Assembly: GCA_034336665.1 (NCBI GenBank)
Contig: JAPFBE010000002.1
Span: 38,419,406 to 38,483,405, forward strand
Direction: 5' to 3'
From: Luscinia megarhynchos
Lineage: Eukaryota > Chordata > Aves > Passeriformes > Turdidae
Length of the DNA: 64,000 nt
In this document: in pieces, positions 13,201-26,050 of the stretch
Layout: the number at the start of each line of letters is the position of its first letter
Numbering within the stretch: the first letter of the stretch is position 1
Made by a program: the position numbers and the translations under genes
Notes under the pieces: model-generated
What the model was told of the DNA's origin: nothing
Seen by the model: only the letters and a program-made list of their open reading frames with translations
Database searches by the model: none

Positions 13201-14499
13201 TGGATAAATTCATTCTTGTCTGTGGGAGGCAGAAAAAGGGGAAAATGGTGCTGCAAAAATATGTGGATTTCTCCCTCCTTGAAGAAAGGGAAGGGTTCAT
13301 ATCAGAGAACTCCATTAGCTCATCTTTTCAGTAGAGGTTTTCTTCCTGGTGTTTGTCTGTGTGCATAAGTATTTCTTATGTAGCATAAAAAAATCAAGCT
13401 ATTTCATAGATAGATCTTTCCTTAAAAGAGAAAAAATCTAAGATCTGAGAAGATAATTTTTTTCCCTCACTGTGACAGGAGCAAGTGTCCAATATTCTAG
13501 AAGGTCTGATCATGAGGAAATGGAATATAGATTGTACCACAGGTTTAAACCAGAGACAGAGTGGCAGAATAACAGTCTGTAACACACACAATGCTCTCAA
13601 GCTATAAACACATTGAAAACTTTTCATAGTAACATAATTAATATCCTAAAATCCACCAGGAAAACAGATGTCAGCCAGTGGATTTGATGCGTATATAGCT
13701 CATTATGTGGGGAGAAAGGTAGTGAGACTTTAATTGTTGCAAGAGGAGCAGCACTTTGCTGGAAAAGAGAGGCAGGCACACAGGCAGCTGTTTCAGGAAA
13801 TGACATTCCAGCAAGTGGGAAATATGGAGGTGAGAGGGAAATGAAGAGCCCAAAAGTGAGAGTTCAGTGGCAGAGGTTATAGTGGAGAAGCTGCAGTGAG
13901 AAGCTGGTGGGGGTGGGAAAGTGACTGCTTAATTACTTGTTGTGATGGCAACTCCCCAGCCAAAGGACAAAGGAGATGAAATTAGAGCCATAATGGCCGG
14001 GTTCTGACAGGTCCTCTAAGGATAGCAGAAGAAAATAGAATCTGCTGAAGGTATTTGGGAAAAATTGTTTCTCTGTGTGTGGAGAAAATGAAGGAGCACC
14101 ATCTACATGTAGCTCAAAAATACAGGAGAGGTAAATTGTGCAGTGAGCATGCACTATATGTGTAAGAACTCAAGCAAACTCACCTTTAAAAAATTATTCT
14201 TCATACTGCTTTGCTTTTAAATTAATTATTAGAATTATTTGTTGCAGTGATACCATTATGTATGGCTCAGCAGTCATACATTGGATATTGTTCCCCCCAG
14301 GGATGAATTTGGAGTTTAAAAAGTCAAAAATAAACTTTCAGTGGAGACAGAGCTGAAAATGAAGCTATTTCTGTTCTGACAGTGTTGTTTCTAATAGAGG
14401 GTACTGCAATGTGCAGAGGCTCAAAAAGATGTCAGTAAAAATAACAACCTGACATTATATGTGCAGCAAATACTGAGAACTGGAGGCTGGTTTATTACC

Positions 14500-14518
14500 T
14501 TTTTTTTTTTTTTTTTTT
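14500..14518. repeat. T19 homopolymer
   Basis: Nineteen consecutive T residues. There is no recognisable retrotransposon body next to it, so it reads as a simple mononucleotide run and not as the tail of an insertion. Confidence 0.9.
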
Positions 14519-17500
14519 ATATGTGTGGGTTGTTTGTTTTAGTTTTAGTTCATGCTAATCTGCTTGATATCCCGTTATCTTTCTCCTTTGGTTTCATGGC
14601 AGTCTACCAGTTTATGTTAATGGCTGTTTTTTTATCCAGTCTCATAAGGTCATCATTTGAAAATGATAACTTTGGTCAGATGTTTACATAAGTTAATACC
14701 TCTTTTCATTGAATATGGGCACACTGAAAAACTGAAGATCACTTACTTTCAACAAATTGTACTAATAATATTATGCAGTCATTTGAGACTAAAATGCAAA
14801 ATTCAAAGTCTATTAGATTGGACATCTAAATCTAGTTCATTACATTAATATAACTGTTTTTGTTAAAATAATAAAACAATGAAAAGCAGACAAAACAAAC
14901 AAAAGATCATGACCAGTGAGGATTTGGTCAGTTAAAGCAAAGCAAAAGTGCTTCTTCATCTCAAAATCCTCCAGAGCTAGAATTATCACCACTATACTCA
15001 CTGCTGGAATATCAAGGTGCATAGGTCTTAAAAAGCTGTATTGCAGCAAAAACTGGACTACATGCTTTAAAAGAAGTGTGTGTGGATGGGATGTGGAAAT
15101 GGTTGCTGAAGTACTCAGGTGGCTTTAAGCAACTATGTGAGCAAGTATGTGATTGCTATGAGGACTGTTGGCAGGATCTTGGATGTAAGTGAGGAATCCT
15201 CACCCATGAATGAGCCACACAGTGTTGGCTGGGTGGCAATGGCAGGAAACTCACTGTTGGATCTCAGCTAAGGTCGGGAGCCATGGTGGCAGCTGTCAGT
15301 CCATTTATTGAGCAGAGCTGAAAAACAAGAAGACCTCACCAGTAGGTGGATTGCTCTTGTGCTGTAGAATTGGAAGAGTAGAAAGAAAGAGAAACAGATG
15401 TAAAGTGATTCTTGCATGATTTGGTTTGTGCATGAAACTTTTATGTGTTTTCTCAGCCGTATCTTGAACTGTGGAGCAACACACTAAGCTAGTTGATCAT
15501 CAGCCAGGAAGGGAGTCCTTGCTCTTCTTCCTTTGTGGCATCAAACATGGATTTTAGAGCAAGGCCAGAGTTAAATTTTAATAAACAAGTGGAGTTGTCT
15601 ATATTTTCTACAATAAGGGCATCTACAGTACTTTTGTCTCTCATCATGTTGGCTAGGAGGACATATTTGACTGTGGCTCTTCTCTGATGTACTGTGCCAT
15701 GTGTCCCTGCACTCAGATCTACACATGTAGTAATATTTGTATTATACTGAATTAGCAAGAGATCCTCTATGAAACTTCGGTGTCTGCTCTAGCAGTAATT
15801 TTAGAGGGAAAAAATAATATCAAATCTTGTAAGTTGTTTAATTTCCTACTAAAAGCACCACAGTGTGAGAGAAATCTTCCTGAATAGTGGAGATAGTGTG
15901 CTTCACCTTTTCTCAGTCCCCACTCTGCTGCCTTGCTACTGTGATTATTCGAAGATTCTTTGAGTTTGGCTGGTTGCTCATGCCATGGCTCTGCAAACCA
16001 GAAGACTCTCATTCTTGAGACCTCAATAAGACTTAAACAAGTGCTGAAATGCCTTTTGCTGAACAGCTACATAAGCATGAGCAAAGATTGTTATGTGGCC
16101 TTAACTGTCATCATAAAACTTAACCTTTTGTTATATATTCTGGTTTTGAAGATTGAGTAAGTTTTAAAAGCTCTAGCATTAATTTACACGTGTCCTATGT
16201 GTACATCATGGGGAAATGCCATTTTACAAGTTGCTACCACCACTTGATCATTATCCTTCTTGCACTCTTTCATTAGTTCATGGTAGGAAAAAAAATGTCA
16301 CGTGCTACATTTTGGTGTCATTTGAGAAATCAGAATATGCAAATAGATATACTACTTGTTTTCTGTAACTGCACTGAAATTTGCTTTCTGCAGCTGGAGA
16401 AGAAGAGAGCAACTGTGGGAGCATATGTGTTTGAAAATGTGTAATTTCACAGTGTGGCAGATTTGGCATGTAACAGGAGGGTCTTTCCCAGAGTGGTTGT
16501 TCTTGTGAATAAGGCTTTCCTTGACCTGCTGCTTCTCTTGAATGCCAACTCGCTTTTGCAAAGCTCAGAGTAAGGGATGAGGGAACTGGTAGCTCAGGTC
16601 CTTCTGACTTGTGGCATTTGTATTGTGAGACAGTTGAGATGGAGTTCATTTTGCTAAGCTGCTCACCCATAATGGATCTGTCACAGCGACTTGACAACAT
16701 ATTTATATCCATTTTGGACAGCATTTGCTGCTCAGTGCTCTCCCTGTGAAAGTCGCCAGCAGACCACAGATTTACTGTTAGTAACCCCTCCTCTCCCCCT
16801 CAGAACACAGCTGTCCTTTCCATAGGCTGGGATTGCCTGACAATCCTTCCCACAGGGTTAATAGGCAGTCATTTATTCCAGCCCTGCTTTACCTTTGAAT
16901 TGGTATCAAGTAACTTAGAGCACTTCTTAATTTCACATAGAGCATCTCTTGTTCAACTGGCATAAAGATGGCCCACCCAAATAATGGAAAAAATGGTATT
17001 TTATGTCAGAAATGCCATTGGTTTTTTTCCTCTGGAATTAAAAATTTGTTTGAGTTTCTGGTTTGTTGGTAATTTTCAAAGAGTTGCTTGTTTATTTCTG
17101 ATGTAAATATGTAGCAGGGCTGGTGGAAAGGAAAATAATGGTATCTCATAAACTGAAAATCCGACTTTCCTGCCAACTATGTCTGGGAAAACAAGTTATC
17201 TTTCAGAGACTTGAGCTGCAAACAAATGGAGAAAAAATGGCTGCTTTTTCATATCCAACCACTAATGCTGAAATTATGGAAGTGTATTTAATCCCAAGTT
17301 CTGATTCAAAACTGGGTGTCTTGTTCTAGTGAAGACTTAGTTGAATCTGAAATTTCAGTCTGTGTGGCACAAGAGGATATTTTACTCTCTCCCTTTCTCT
17401 TCCCCCAACAAGAGAATTTTTTCCAGTTCAAATCACTGAATAAACCTGCAGGAAGACATCCATTTCTAAATATAGTAAGCTGAGCCATAGGCATTACCAA

Positions 17501-17576
17501 GGTCTGGGGAGACAAGTGAAAATGAAACCACTGACTCTTCTCTACTAATTCATCCCCTGGGTCTCTACTTTCCAGA

Positions 17577-17621
17577 TTTCTTTTTCTTCCTTCCTCTCCT
17601 TCTTCTCTGCTTTTCCCCTTC
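17577..17621 (+). repeat. Pyrimidine-rich tract followed by AG
   Basis: Forty-five bases with a single purine (G at 17609), followed by AG at 17622-17623. This resembles a 3' splice site, but the sequence after it reaches stop codons quickly and no matching donor or conserved exon was seen. It is annotated as low-complexity sequence only. Confidence 0.6.
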
Positions 17622-18794
17622 AGTACTGCTTTTTCCTTAATAATAGTTATATAATGCTATCTCTCAGTTGGGATGCATCCTATACAGTATAGCTGATATA
17701 TGTATTAGTTGATCTGTTCAAATCCATATCCTTTCAGTTCACTTTAGAGACATTTTCCAAGCTTGAGTTCAAACAAGTGTGGTTTTCTCAGAGAGGGCCA
17801 GCTCTCACAGCCATGCCCTGGTTCCAGGTCAGTGCATGGAGTTTAAGTTTAATAGCATGTCCCAGTATTTTTCCTTCTTCAACTCACACAGCCCTATCTC
17901 TAATAAGACAACATCTAAACTGCTCTTTCTGTGTTTCCTGAGGCAGATAGAAATAATAATACTGGTCAAAGGGTAATGCTTGAAAGCACATTTCTTTTAA
18001 AAACAGACACAAGTTCAATGAATTCTGCCACCAAAGTGTGGCGGTTGAAAGTTAACTATCAAGAGAGAGTGAAGCTCACTTCATTCTCAACAAGGTCCAT
18101 TTAGCAAAGCTGATCTTTTTCACTGGTGTGACTTACTGCAATAAATAAGCAAATAAATTCTGTATCTGGTGCTTCTTTGTGGCATGTTGGGGTTTTTTGC
18201 AGCACTCTCTCCTTGAGTTGTCTGTGGCTTTCTGATACTTTGTTGGTCTTCCATTTACCTCCCCTTGAAAATCCATGTGGGAGACAGCCAGAGCATTTGA
18301 CAAATCCACTGCTCTTCAGAGATCTTTCCAGCACTTCCAGTGAGCACGTTAATAGCAAAGCTGAAATGAAATACCTTGGGCTGCACTGACCTCGTCATCT
18401 GTTTTTTAAATAGCGTCTCCATCCTATAAATCCTCTTAGAGATAAATTAAAAATGCCTGCAGAAGTGATAAAGCCTGAGTGTAATAATTAAGCAGGTGCT
18501 AAGAAGCAGCCTATTATTCATATATCTGGGTTTTGTATGATAAAAAATTTCTATAAAGTTATTACTTGTTGAAGAGAGACTTGAAAGATCACCATCTCTA
18601 GCTGCCAAAGCACAGAATTGAGTAACAGGAGAAAAATCTTCTGAAAGGGACCAACCATCATCAGAGCAGAAGTTTCCTTCTAGTCACAGCAGTTTTAGGA
18701 GTAGCTTCTTCCTTGCTAGGCAGTATTACTTACATTTTTTGTCTGAATGCTGAATGAATTCTTAGGGGCAAAAACCTTCCTTGAGTAAAAGGTG

Positions 18795-18852
18795 TAGGTG
18801 AAAGAGCATTTCTTCTATACCAGTAGGTGAAAGAGCATTTCTTCTATACCAG
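18795..18852. repeat. Perfect tandem duplication, 2 x 29 bp
   Basis: Positions 18795-18823 and 18824-18852 are identical, each beginning TAGGTGAAAGAGCATTTC and ending TATACCAG. The junction is seamless and there are no mismatches. Perfect identity argues for a recent replication-slippage or end-joining event (or an assembly artefact). The unit resembles no known repeat. Confidence 0.95.
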
Positions 18853-20773
18853 TGCCATTTGAATACACTTTGAGTTATGCTTAGAAGGTAAGAGGTATTT
18901 AGGCACAAGCCTGTGGTTAAGCAGTGGTGTATCAGAGACTGTTGTTCACAGATCATTCAAACTGAAGATTATCAGTCGAGCCCAACCTTGCAAATGAACA
19001 AGCATGCAAAAATTCTGATACCATTTTTAAAATGGAAAGTGGAGGCAAAGCTAGGACATTTATGTAGCATGGCAGTAAATTCAGATATTTAGCAAGCAAC
19101 TTCTGTAGTAAGTTTACTATTTTCTGCATGGGAAAAGCAGCCAACTGGGATTTTTATTTTGTTTGGGTTTTTATTTTTTTTTCACTTTCTAAACTGCTTC
19201 TCATGAAATTATGATCGCTTGCAATTTTGGAGCAGAAATACCGCACAGGGAATAAAAAGCCTCAGCTGCTTTTTCGAAATGAAATAGCTGGGTCTAAAAG
19301 GACTCTGCCTAGACAGCTTCCAGAGGGCTGCAGAGCACGCTGGCTCTGTGTGTGCTGTGCTGGAAAGAGAAGAGCCTGGGGCCTGGATAACGTGGGGTTT
19401 CCTGAAAAGTCGGTGGCTGGAGAGATTTCAAATGCTTAATTGTCCTCAGAATGAAACCTTTATGCATGGGATTGATAAATATTACTTTAAAGCCGTGTGT
19501 GAAATCATGACAGCATCACTGGAGAAGGGTCTGACGGCTGTGATTGCGCTGTCACCCGTCAGCCACGTGTCCCAGCTGCTGGAATTAGAAGCAGTTTGGG
19601 GCAGATAAAACGTGTGCCATTGTGCTTTGTGCTGTGGCTGGCACAATGAGGCCCCACTGCTACCTGGCTCTGCTGGGCACTGTCAGTCTGGGAGCATTAT
19701 AGCAGCTTGGGAATTTGTAAAATGCACAGACAAGATGTTCAGATAAAAAGGGTACTGGAGCAGTGTGAAATTGAAAAAGCTTTTGAGAGATGTCCCGGTT
19801 AAACACTTGCTATTCTTCTGAGTTGTTCCACTACTCTTCTGTGATGATTCATGTACTTTCTCATAAAAATGAAAAAGTATGCATTTCTTTCTTTCTGTAG
19901 AGAATAAACATGAATGCAAAGTCACAGTAAGCCCCATTCAAGGTGGATATTTTTCCCCCTTCCAGCTTTCACATTGTTGAAGACATCATTTTAGTTCAGT
20001 ATTATGCAATGTGTTAAAATCAACAAAAAAGGAACACTCTTGAGCATTTTTTGATTTACAAAATATATCCTTTCATATTTATTTTTTTCTGAATCTAGTT
20101 ATGGCATTTTCCATTTTATAAGTGGAGTCTCAAACACTCTAGAAGTCTTTTTTTATTATGTTTTCTTTTGTTTAAAAATAAGAGGTAGAAATTCCAAGGT
20201 GGGATATTTTTTAAATTACTTCAATACTCCTTTTGAATCTTGAAATATTTAAGATTGTCATCAGTATGTTAATGAGCTTCTTCCATTTGAAAATGTTTCC
20301 TTTACTTACAAAACAAGGACTCACTATTTTTATTATTGTTGGGATTAGCTTTTGTAAAAAATATATAAAAAATTTAAAGCACGAGAACAGTATAAATGTT
20401 TCCTTGTTCTCAGGACTTTACAGTTTATCAGTCTCTTGAACTTGCAATGTAGTAGTTTTCTCCACTGATATCATAGTGCGAATCTGTGAGTCAGCAATTA
20501 GAAATATTTTCAGTATTTTCCTCATAAAATGTCTATGTGTTGGCGACTGTCTTTGCCATTTGTACCTCTCTGGTTGCCTGAGCATTTGAATAAGAGCTAA
20601 GTCCTTTAACTTCCCATAGTGTGACACATTGACTTGGGTGGTGCCACTGCAGTTGTCTTGCAGAACCTTCTTTTTTCAGTGACTGGCAATGCAGCAGTGT
20701 AGAGATTTGGAGGAGGCGGAGTGCACTGATAAAGTTGATTTGCAGGAGTAAAAAATTGGAAGTAAACCAACAT
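18853..20773. other. Non-coding DNA including a CpG-richer block
   Basis: No exon was recognised. The central part, about 19340-19720, is richer in G, C and CpG than its surroundings and is listed separately as a possible regulatory element. The rest is AT-rich and featureless. Confidence 0.6.
19340..19720. promoter_or_regulatory. Candidate conserved non-coding (enhancer-like) block
   Basis: Over roughly 380 bases the sequence has many more CpG dinucleotides and more complex composition than the AT-rich flanks. It contains a CACGTG E-box (19564-19569), GATA-type sites and a 7-bp inverted repeat, CTGACGG (19531-19537) and CCGTCAG (19556-19562). An open frame spans part of it but resembles no protein. 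Composition and motif density are seen; an enhancer role is inference only, and the block could equally be an unrecognised exon or an old degraded repeat. Confidence 0.3.
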
Positions 20774-20795
20774 CCCTTCCCCTTCCCCTTCCCCT
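20774..20795 (-). repeat. (CCCCTT)n microsatellite with G-quadruplex motif on the minus strand
   Basis: Three to four units of CCCCTT. Read on the minus strand it gives four G-tracts, three of four Gs and one of three, each separated by AA, which satisfies the standard G3+N1-7 quadruplex pattern with very short loops. It lies about 1.1 kb from the CpG-richer block at 19.3-19.7 kb. Confidence 0.8.
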
Positions 20796-22503
20796 CAATG
20801 AAATGAATTAAATTAATCCAGGTTTCTCACTTATAGGACAGAAAGCCATCAGTGTGAACATCCATGTCTTTTGTTCTGACTTGGGTAGTTGCAGGGAATC
20901 ACTTAAAGAAACCCTTTATCTGGGAATGATCAGTGTAGGGGAAACAACAGTTGCCTATCTGAAGATAGGATGATGCATTTTAACTGTACTTAAATTTACA
21001 CTGCATTTACCAGGAGCATTTCTCTAAGCTGAAGTTGTCTCCCACATGTCCTTCAAAGACTGGAGATACTTCAGTGTGTGGCATATTTTTTTTTCCTTAG
21101 AAGGTTTTGAAATATCTGTAGAGCTTTTCTAAGTAAGAAAAATTAAAAGCAATGTTTAAGTATATCCATTATTTCAATAAATTTAAAACATTTTTAAAGC
21201 CTGCATTTCACAGTCAGTGTTGTTTTGTATACTCCAAAATTGTTAACTGAACTGAATGTGAGCATTTTTGTTTGAAGTGATGGAGAGGTTGAATACCCTC
21301 CTTTCTTTTCCTTCCAAAAGACTACACAGCTTTTAATTAGTTGTAGTATTTTTGCTAAGTAGAATGAAATTTCCCAGCTGTGTAGGAGATGAGGGCCAGC
21401 AGAAGGTGTTGGAAGCTGGAAGCACTGAGACTGTTTCCAACAAAAGCATTCATGAGCCAATCTCATGTTGTGAGTAAAATAGCCGTGAAGCATTTAGCTC
21501 TGTTTGCAGATCTGGACTGCAACCACATCTTTTTCTGGCCAAAATGTGCTGTTTCTGGCTTTTAAACTTAACTGTAATAAAACATTATTATTAAGAATTT
21601 TCATATTTCCCAGTGTAGTTGCACACTGTGATCTGAGCAGCAGTGCCATTCCTGTATTTACCAGGAATACCAGCTTGTGTTTTAGCTTGATCCTTTCCCT
21701 GATGCTTGCTTGGCGGGTTAATTTGGGTCTTTCTCTAGAATTATTCATGGAAGATCAAATGGCAAAATCAGTGAGGCCCCTTCTGCAAGCTGATGGTCAT
21801 TTTACTGTGTGCATCAATTACATTTTCTGCTCTGTTGCACAGTGGTGCTAGAGCTGCACTCAGACTGAGACCACACAGTCTCCTCATGCTTACAGCTGAT
21901 TTTACTGTGTGCTGTAACTCATGCATAAGTGGACTGCATGTTTAACTTATTAGCTGCTTTTTGCCATCTAGGACTTCATTTGGAAACATGAGCTGGAAAA
22001 ATGTGTGGATACAGCTTCTAAATTTAACTTCTGAAATGTGATTAGATTTTGTCTCCTTTTTTGTTAAGCGTAGTTGGTTCACCTCCTCAAACAACTCACA
22101 CACAGTTATTTAGCACTTCTGCACAGAAAGAGGTGTCTCTTTAGTACTAAAATCAACAGCCACCTTCTCTCAGGTGTGCAATCCCATCATGGCAGGAACA
22201 AGATAAATGCTACATTTCAGAGTATCTTGTAGCAAAAGAGCATAGAGCCAATTCTTTAATATCCTTCTTAACACATAAAGCACATAGATTGAACGCTCTG
22301 GGGCTTTTTTGATATGTACGTATATATGATCCTACACTAAAAGAAAGGTACACTATTCAGCTGATTTAATAGTTCCATCAGTATTACAAATTTTATTTTA
22401 ATTTACCTTCTGCATATCTACTTATGCAGGATTAAGTACTCTTTGATTTTAAGCAATTCACTGGAAAATATTTTTCTCAGTTTTTCCTGTTTTTCTTAGT
22501 TAT

Positions 22504-22518
22504 AAAACCACTGTAACC

Positions 22519-22553
<35 letters not shown>

Positions 22554-22559
22554 GGTTTT
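22504..22559. repeat. A31 run enclosed by a 9-bp inverted repeat
   Basis: AAAACCACT (22504-22512) and AGTGGTTTT (22551-22559) are perfect reverse complements. Between them are a short spacer and 31 consecutive A residues (22521-22551, sharing one base with the right arm). The homopolymer is the longest in the window. No retrotransposon body is recognisable upstream, and bird CR1 elements do not use poly(A) tails. Confidence 0.85.
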
Positions 22560-24147
22560 CTTACTCTACAGTTTGAGTGGTGGAAATCAGGTGCTGGCAA
22601 GTCAAAGACAAATCATTCTCACATATATGTAATTAGAATGTTTAGTTTCTCTAGTTCTATTTTGTCATCAAGCCTTAATTTTTTTTTCTGCTACATTAGT
22701 TAAAGTATTAAGATGAGTACTTTAAATGTGGACTGCACAGAACTGACCAGCTTGGCTAATTGGACCAAATGATTAAGGGCAGTGAGAGCTAACTCTTGTG
22801 GTAAAAAAGGTCTAGGAAAACTTAATGCTATGGAGTGATCTTTCAGAAAAATAGATGAAATTTCCGATTCAAATAATTTTTAAAAAATTTAATATTTGGG
22901 ACCAACCTAGAGTATACTTATTGCACTAATGGTACTGTAATTAGCTATTAGCATTTAGACAGTAGGTCTTGGAGCTATGCTGTATATTGGTCCTTGAAAA
23001 TTTCTCTTCAAACTTAGTCAAAATTGGGCACCAGTAAGAAAGAACAATGAACAGAAAATTTCTTATGGTGCTGCATATCCACTTTAAAATCCATGATGTG
23101 CTCTTGTATTGAAGTTTTCATGCCGGTCTGGATTTCTTTCTCAAAAGAGAAAGACAGAAATTACAAAAGGAAAAAAGGTCAGTAATTAAGAGTACAACAC
23201 AACTTCCATTTAGGAGGAGATGAAGTTCACTGACAGATTTCACATTATAAGAAACATATCTGAACAATATCCCAGAGTTTTATATAACCTTGAACAGCGT
23301 GGAAAAGAACACAGACTGTTTATTCTGTTTCTTATGGTGCAAGGAATCAGGGTATCAAGCCTGATTTTTTTCAACCTGAAAAATTTCAAAAAATGTTGAG
23401 ATTGTTGGACATCCTTTTACACCAGCAGCCTGTGAAATCATTTAATGAATTCTTGGCAAAAGCCCCCTGAAGCACTATCAGAGCAAAGGTATAGACACAG
23501 ACTTTGACTTGGGGAGTCCCTTGGCTGTTGAGGAAATATTGCTGCCATTCCCTCACTTATTTACTCTTTCCTTAGGCATCAGTTGCTTATAGTTGTAGTC
23601 AGAGGCAGAGTAGTGAAAAATAGACATTGCATCTGACTGAATTTTTTCCTACCAATATCATGCACCATGCACATATAAGTCTTTTAAAATAAAAAAATAT
23701 AATTTAAGGGCTGTTTGCAGTGCTTATGTGCTTGATTTAGTAGGTGAAGGGAACTGGTTTTGTTTAAAATATAATATCTGTATATGTTTCCTGAAAAATT
23801 ACTGAAATTAGAAGTACAGTGAAAGTGTATGTCCAGACAGAAGTTGTATGTTATTGTCTAGGGGATGGGAATCTATGATTAGTCTGCCAGTCTAGGAGCT
23901 CATTTTCTTTATCATCAGCTTCAGTATCCTAGTTTTACCTTTTGAGCACACAGGGACCAACAGTTCTGATGAAGAAGGTCAAATTGCATGGGATACAGTA
24001 GGAGCTCATTCACATTCAAGTTGCACAAGACTGAGATTGCTATCCTTTCTGAGAGAAACAATAACGTTTTACAAGACTGATTTTTAATTTCATCCCTTAC
24101 TTGGGTGCAGAGCAATCTCTGGAGGATGCCTTTTCTCTTCTTAAAAT

Positions 24148-24167
24148 AAAAAAAAAAAAAAAAAAAA
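24148..24167. repeat. A20 homopolymer
   Basis: Twenty consecutive A residues preceded by TTAAAAT. No associated element is recognisable. Confidence 0.9.
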
Positions 24168-25835
24168 GCAGAGCAAAATGATCATGTTTAAGGTAGAAGC
24201 AGTGTGTATTTGGAACTTGCTTTCTGGCTTAGCTTCCTTGTTTATTTTTAACTGAAGGAATACTGTGTCTGAGACAACCTTGTAAGAAAACAATGGGTTT
24301 GAAAAGATCTTTCAGTATAAGGGAACAGGATTTTCTTTATTCTAGTTCTACAAATAATCACAATTATGGTTTCGTAGCTTCCAAAGTGAGGTAGCTGCCA
24401 TTTTATTCTCTTTTGTAAGCTCTTGGATAAAGAAATTGCATGTATCATATCGTTATATTTTATTTCATTAGTGGTAAAACTACACTACACTTAGTATAAG
24501 ACAGAATGCGTGCAACAGGGCTTGAAAGCAAAAATGCTTCTAATTCACTGGGATTGTGTTTCATTATACATCTTGCACAGAGGTCCATGAGCTACTAGTA
24601 AAGCCTAAGTGAAAAAAGCATGTTTATTGTCAATGAGTTTGAACTCATAATGCTTCTGCTGTGGAATTTTTAAAGGCTCCTAATCTCAAAATGGTTGGGA
24701 AAATTGAGTTTGGGCACCTTCTGTTTTTTGCCAATAAGTGAGGATGTTATATCAGACAAGAAGTAGCAAAGGGGCTCTCAGTTCTTGTGTGAATCCACAC
24801 CCAGCTTGGACTGGTGGGGTACAGTGCCAGAAAGTCACACATGGCAACACTGATTCTTTGTTTTGAAATAATTCACTACTAATCAGGGATGTTTCTAGTG
24901 CATGGCCTGACTTGAAATGGGAGGAGTTAATACATTAAGATTTTGTGTGGTGTGGGTCCCCTACACCAGAGTGTAGGTGTGGATTTACAGCTCTTGGTGA
25001 AAGATGGTGCTGCAGCTGAGAGGCAGTAGGTCATGGAGCTCTGCTGTGGGTGCTGATGTCCAGTGAATTTGCTGAAGACCTCCCCCAACCACTCTTGCTG
25101 ACTGGGATTTGCTTCCTTCCATTCATGTCAGGTACATATGCTATTCAGAAATTAACTTTCTTCCTTTTACTTGTCATTTTTGGGGTGCAAGTGGTGGGTT
25201 GATTATATCTTTAATTTCATCCAATCAGATTTGGTCTGCTTGGAGCTATGTTCTGCATAGTGCAGCAGAAGGAATTTTTTTTTCTCTAGCTATCCACATA
25301 TGACTTGCTGTCCTGTGGATGTTTACTTACCAGGAAGTTGTTGCATGGTATTTGAGTTGAAAGTTTGAGGTGGCTCCAGCAGTTTTGTTCCATTGCACTG
25401 ACAAAAACCCTAAATATGTTTTGGTTTTGAGAGGAGAGGGAAAGAAACACAGAAGTTATGGTAGTGATTATTCTTCTCTGAGAATTCCGTTTATGGCTGG
25501 AAGATTATTTAGTGGCTTATGCCAAGTGGAATAGCTGCAGTGGAAGACAGAAAAGCAAGTAGAATATTGATCAAACCAAAGCAGCCTGGAAGGTACTGTT
25601 TCATAAAAATTTCTTATCTGAGAAAAGATGCTTGGATATTTCCCCCTGGAAGGTGTCAAGGGACAGAGAGAAAGGTTTTTTTTCAGTGTTTTTTCTTTCC
25701 TTTGGAAAACATTTTTGATAGGAAGCTGAAAAATATTTTGAAGGGAAAACCTCACAGCCAAGTTTGATAACTAATGTGTGAGGACAGTAGTTCAAAATTG
25801 TGCCTCTCTGTCCAGACGGTTGAGGCTTTCAATTT

Positions 25836-26050
25836 AGAATCATAATAGCTTGGGTTGAAAGGACCTTTAAAGGTCATGTAGTCCCATCCCAGTGCAACGA
25901 CCAAGATCATCTTCAACTAAATCAGAAGGTGCTCAGAGCCCTTTCCCGTCTGGTCTTGACAGTTTCCAGGGAAACCACCCCTCTCTGGGCCACCTGTTGC
26001 AGTCTCACCACCCTCCTTGTAAAAAACATCTTCCTTATAACTAATTAAAT
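25836..26050 (-). mobile_element. CR1 LINE 3'-end fragment
   Basis: Read on the minus strand this is the 3' untranslated end of a chicken-repeat-1 (CR1) non-LTR retrotransposon. The plus strand starts with a degraded copy of the terminal repeat (AGAATCATAATAGC), then GGGTTGAAAGGACCTTTAAA, a run of CR1 3' UTR similarity ('gctcagagccc', 'gtttccaggg', 'ctctctgggccacctgtt') and ends near 26050, where the copy is 5'-truncated. It carries no coding capacity. The same subfamily-like start recurs at 28810. Confidence 0.9.

Larger units (their letters stand above)
7211..18794. other. Unique-looking non-coding DNA with short simple repeats
   Basis: No exon or transposon is recognisable with confidence. 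The stretch holds a GC-rich 8-bp hairpin at 8448-8472, a possible old repeat fragment around 10185-10267, a T19 run at 14500-14518 and a pyrimidine-rich tract at 17577-17621. Open frames here (up to 139 codons, 16305-16724 on the minus strand) resemble no protein family I know and contain no signature motif. Confidence 0.65.
20796..25835. other. Unique-looking AT-rich non-coding DNA
   Basis: No exon, RNA gene or transposon was recognised. It contains an A31 run flanked by an inverted repeat (22504-22559) and an A20 run (24148-24167). Open frames are at most 115 codons with no family resemblance. Confidence 0.65.

Noticed and set aside
16305..16724. 139-codon minus-strand open frame
   Set aside because: No recognisable domain, and a second open frame on the same strand overlaps it.
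17577..17623. Splice-acceptor-like pyrimidine tract plus AG
   Set aside because: Downstream frames close quickly and no donor or conserved exon is evident.
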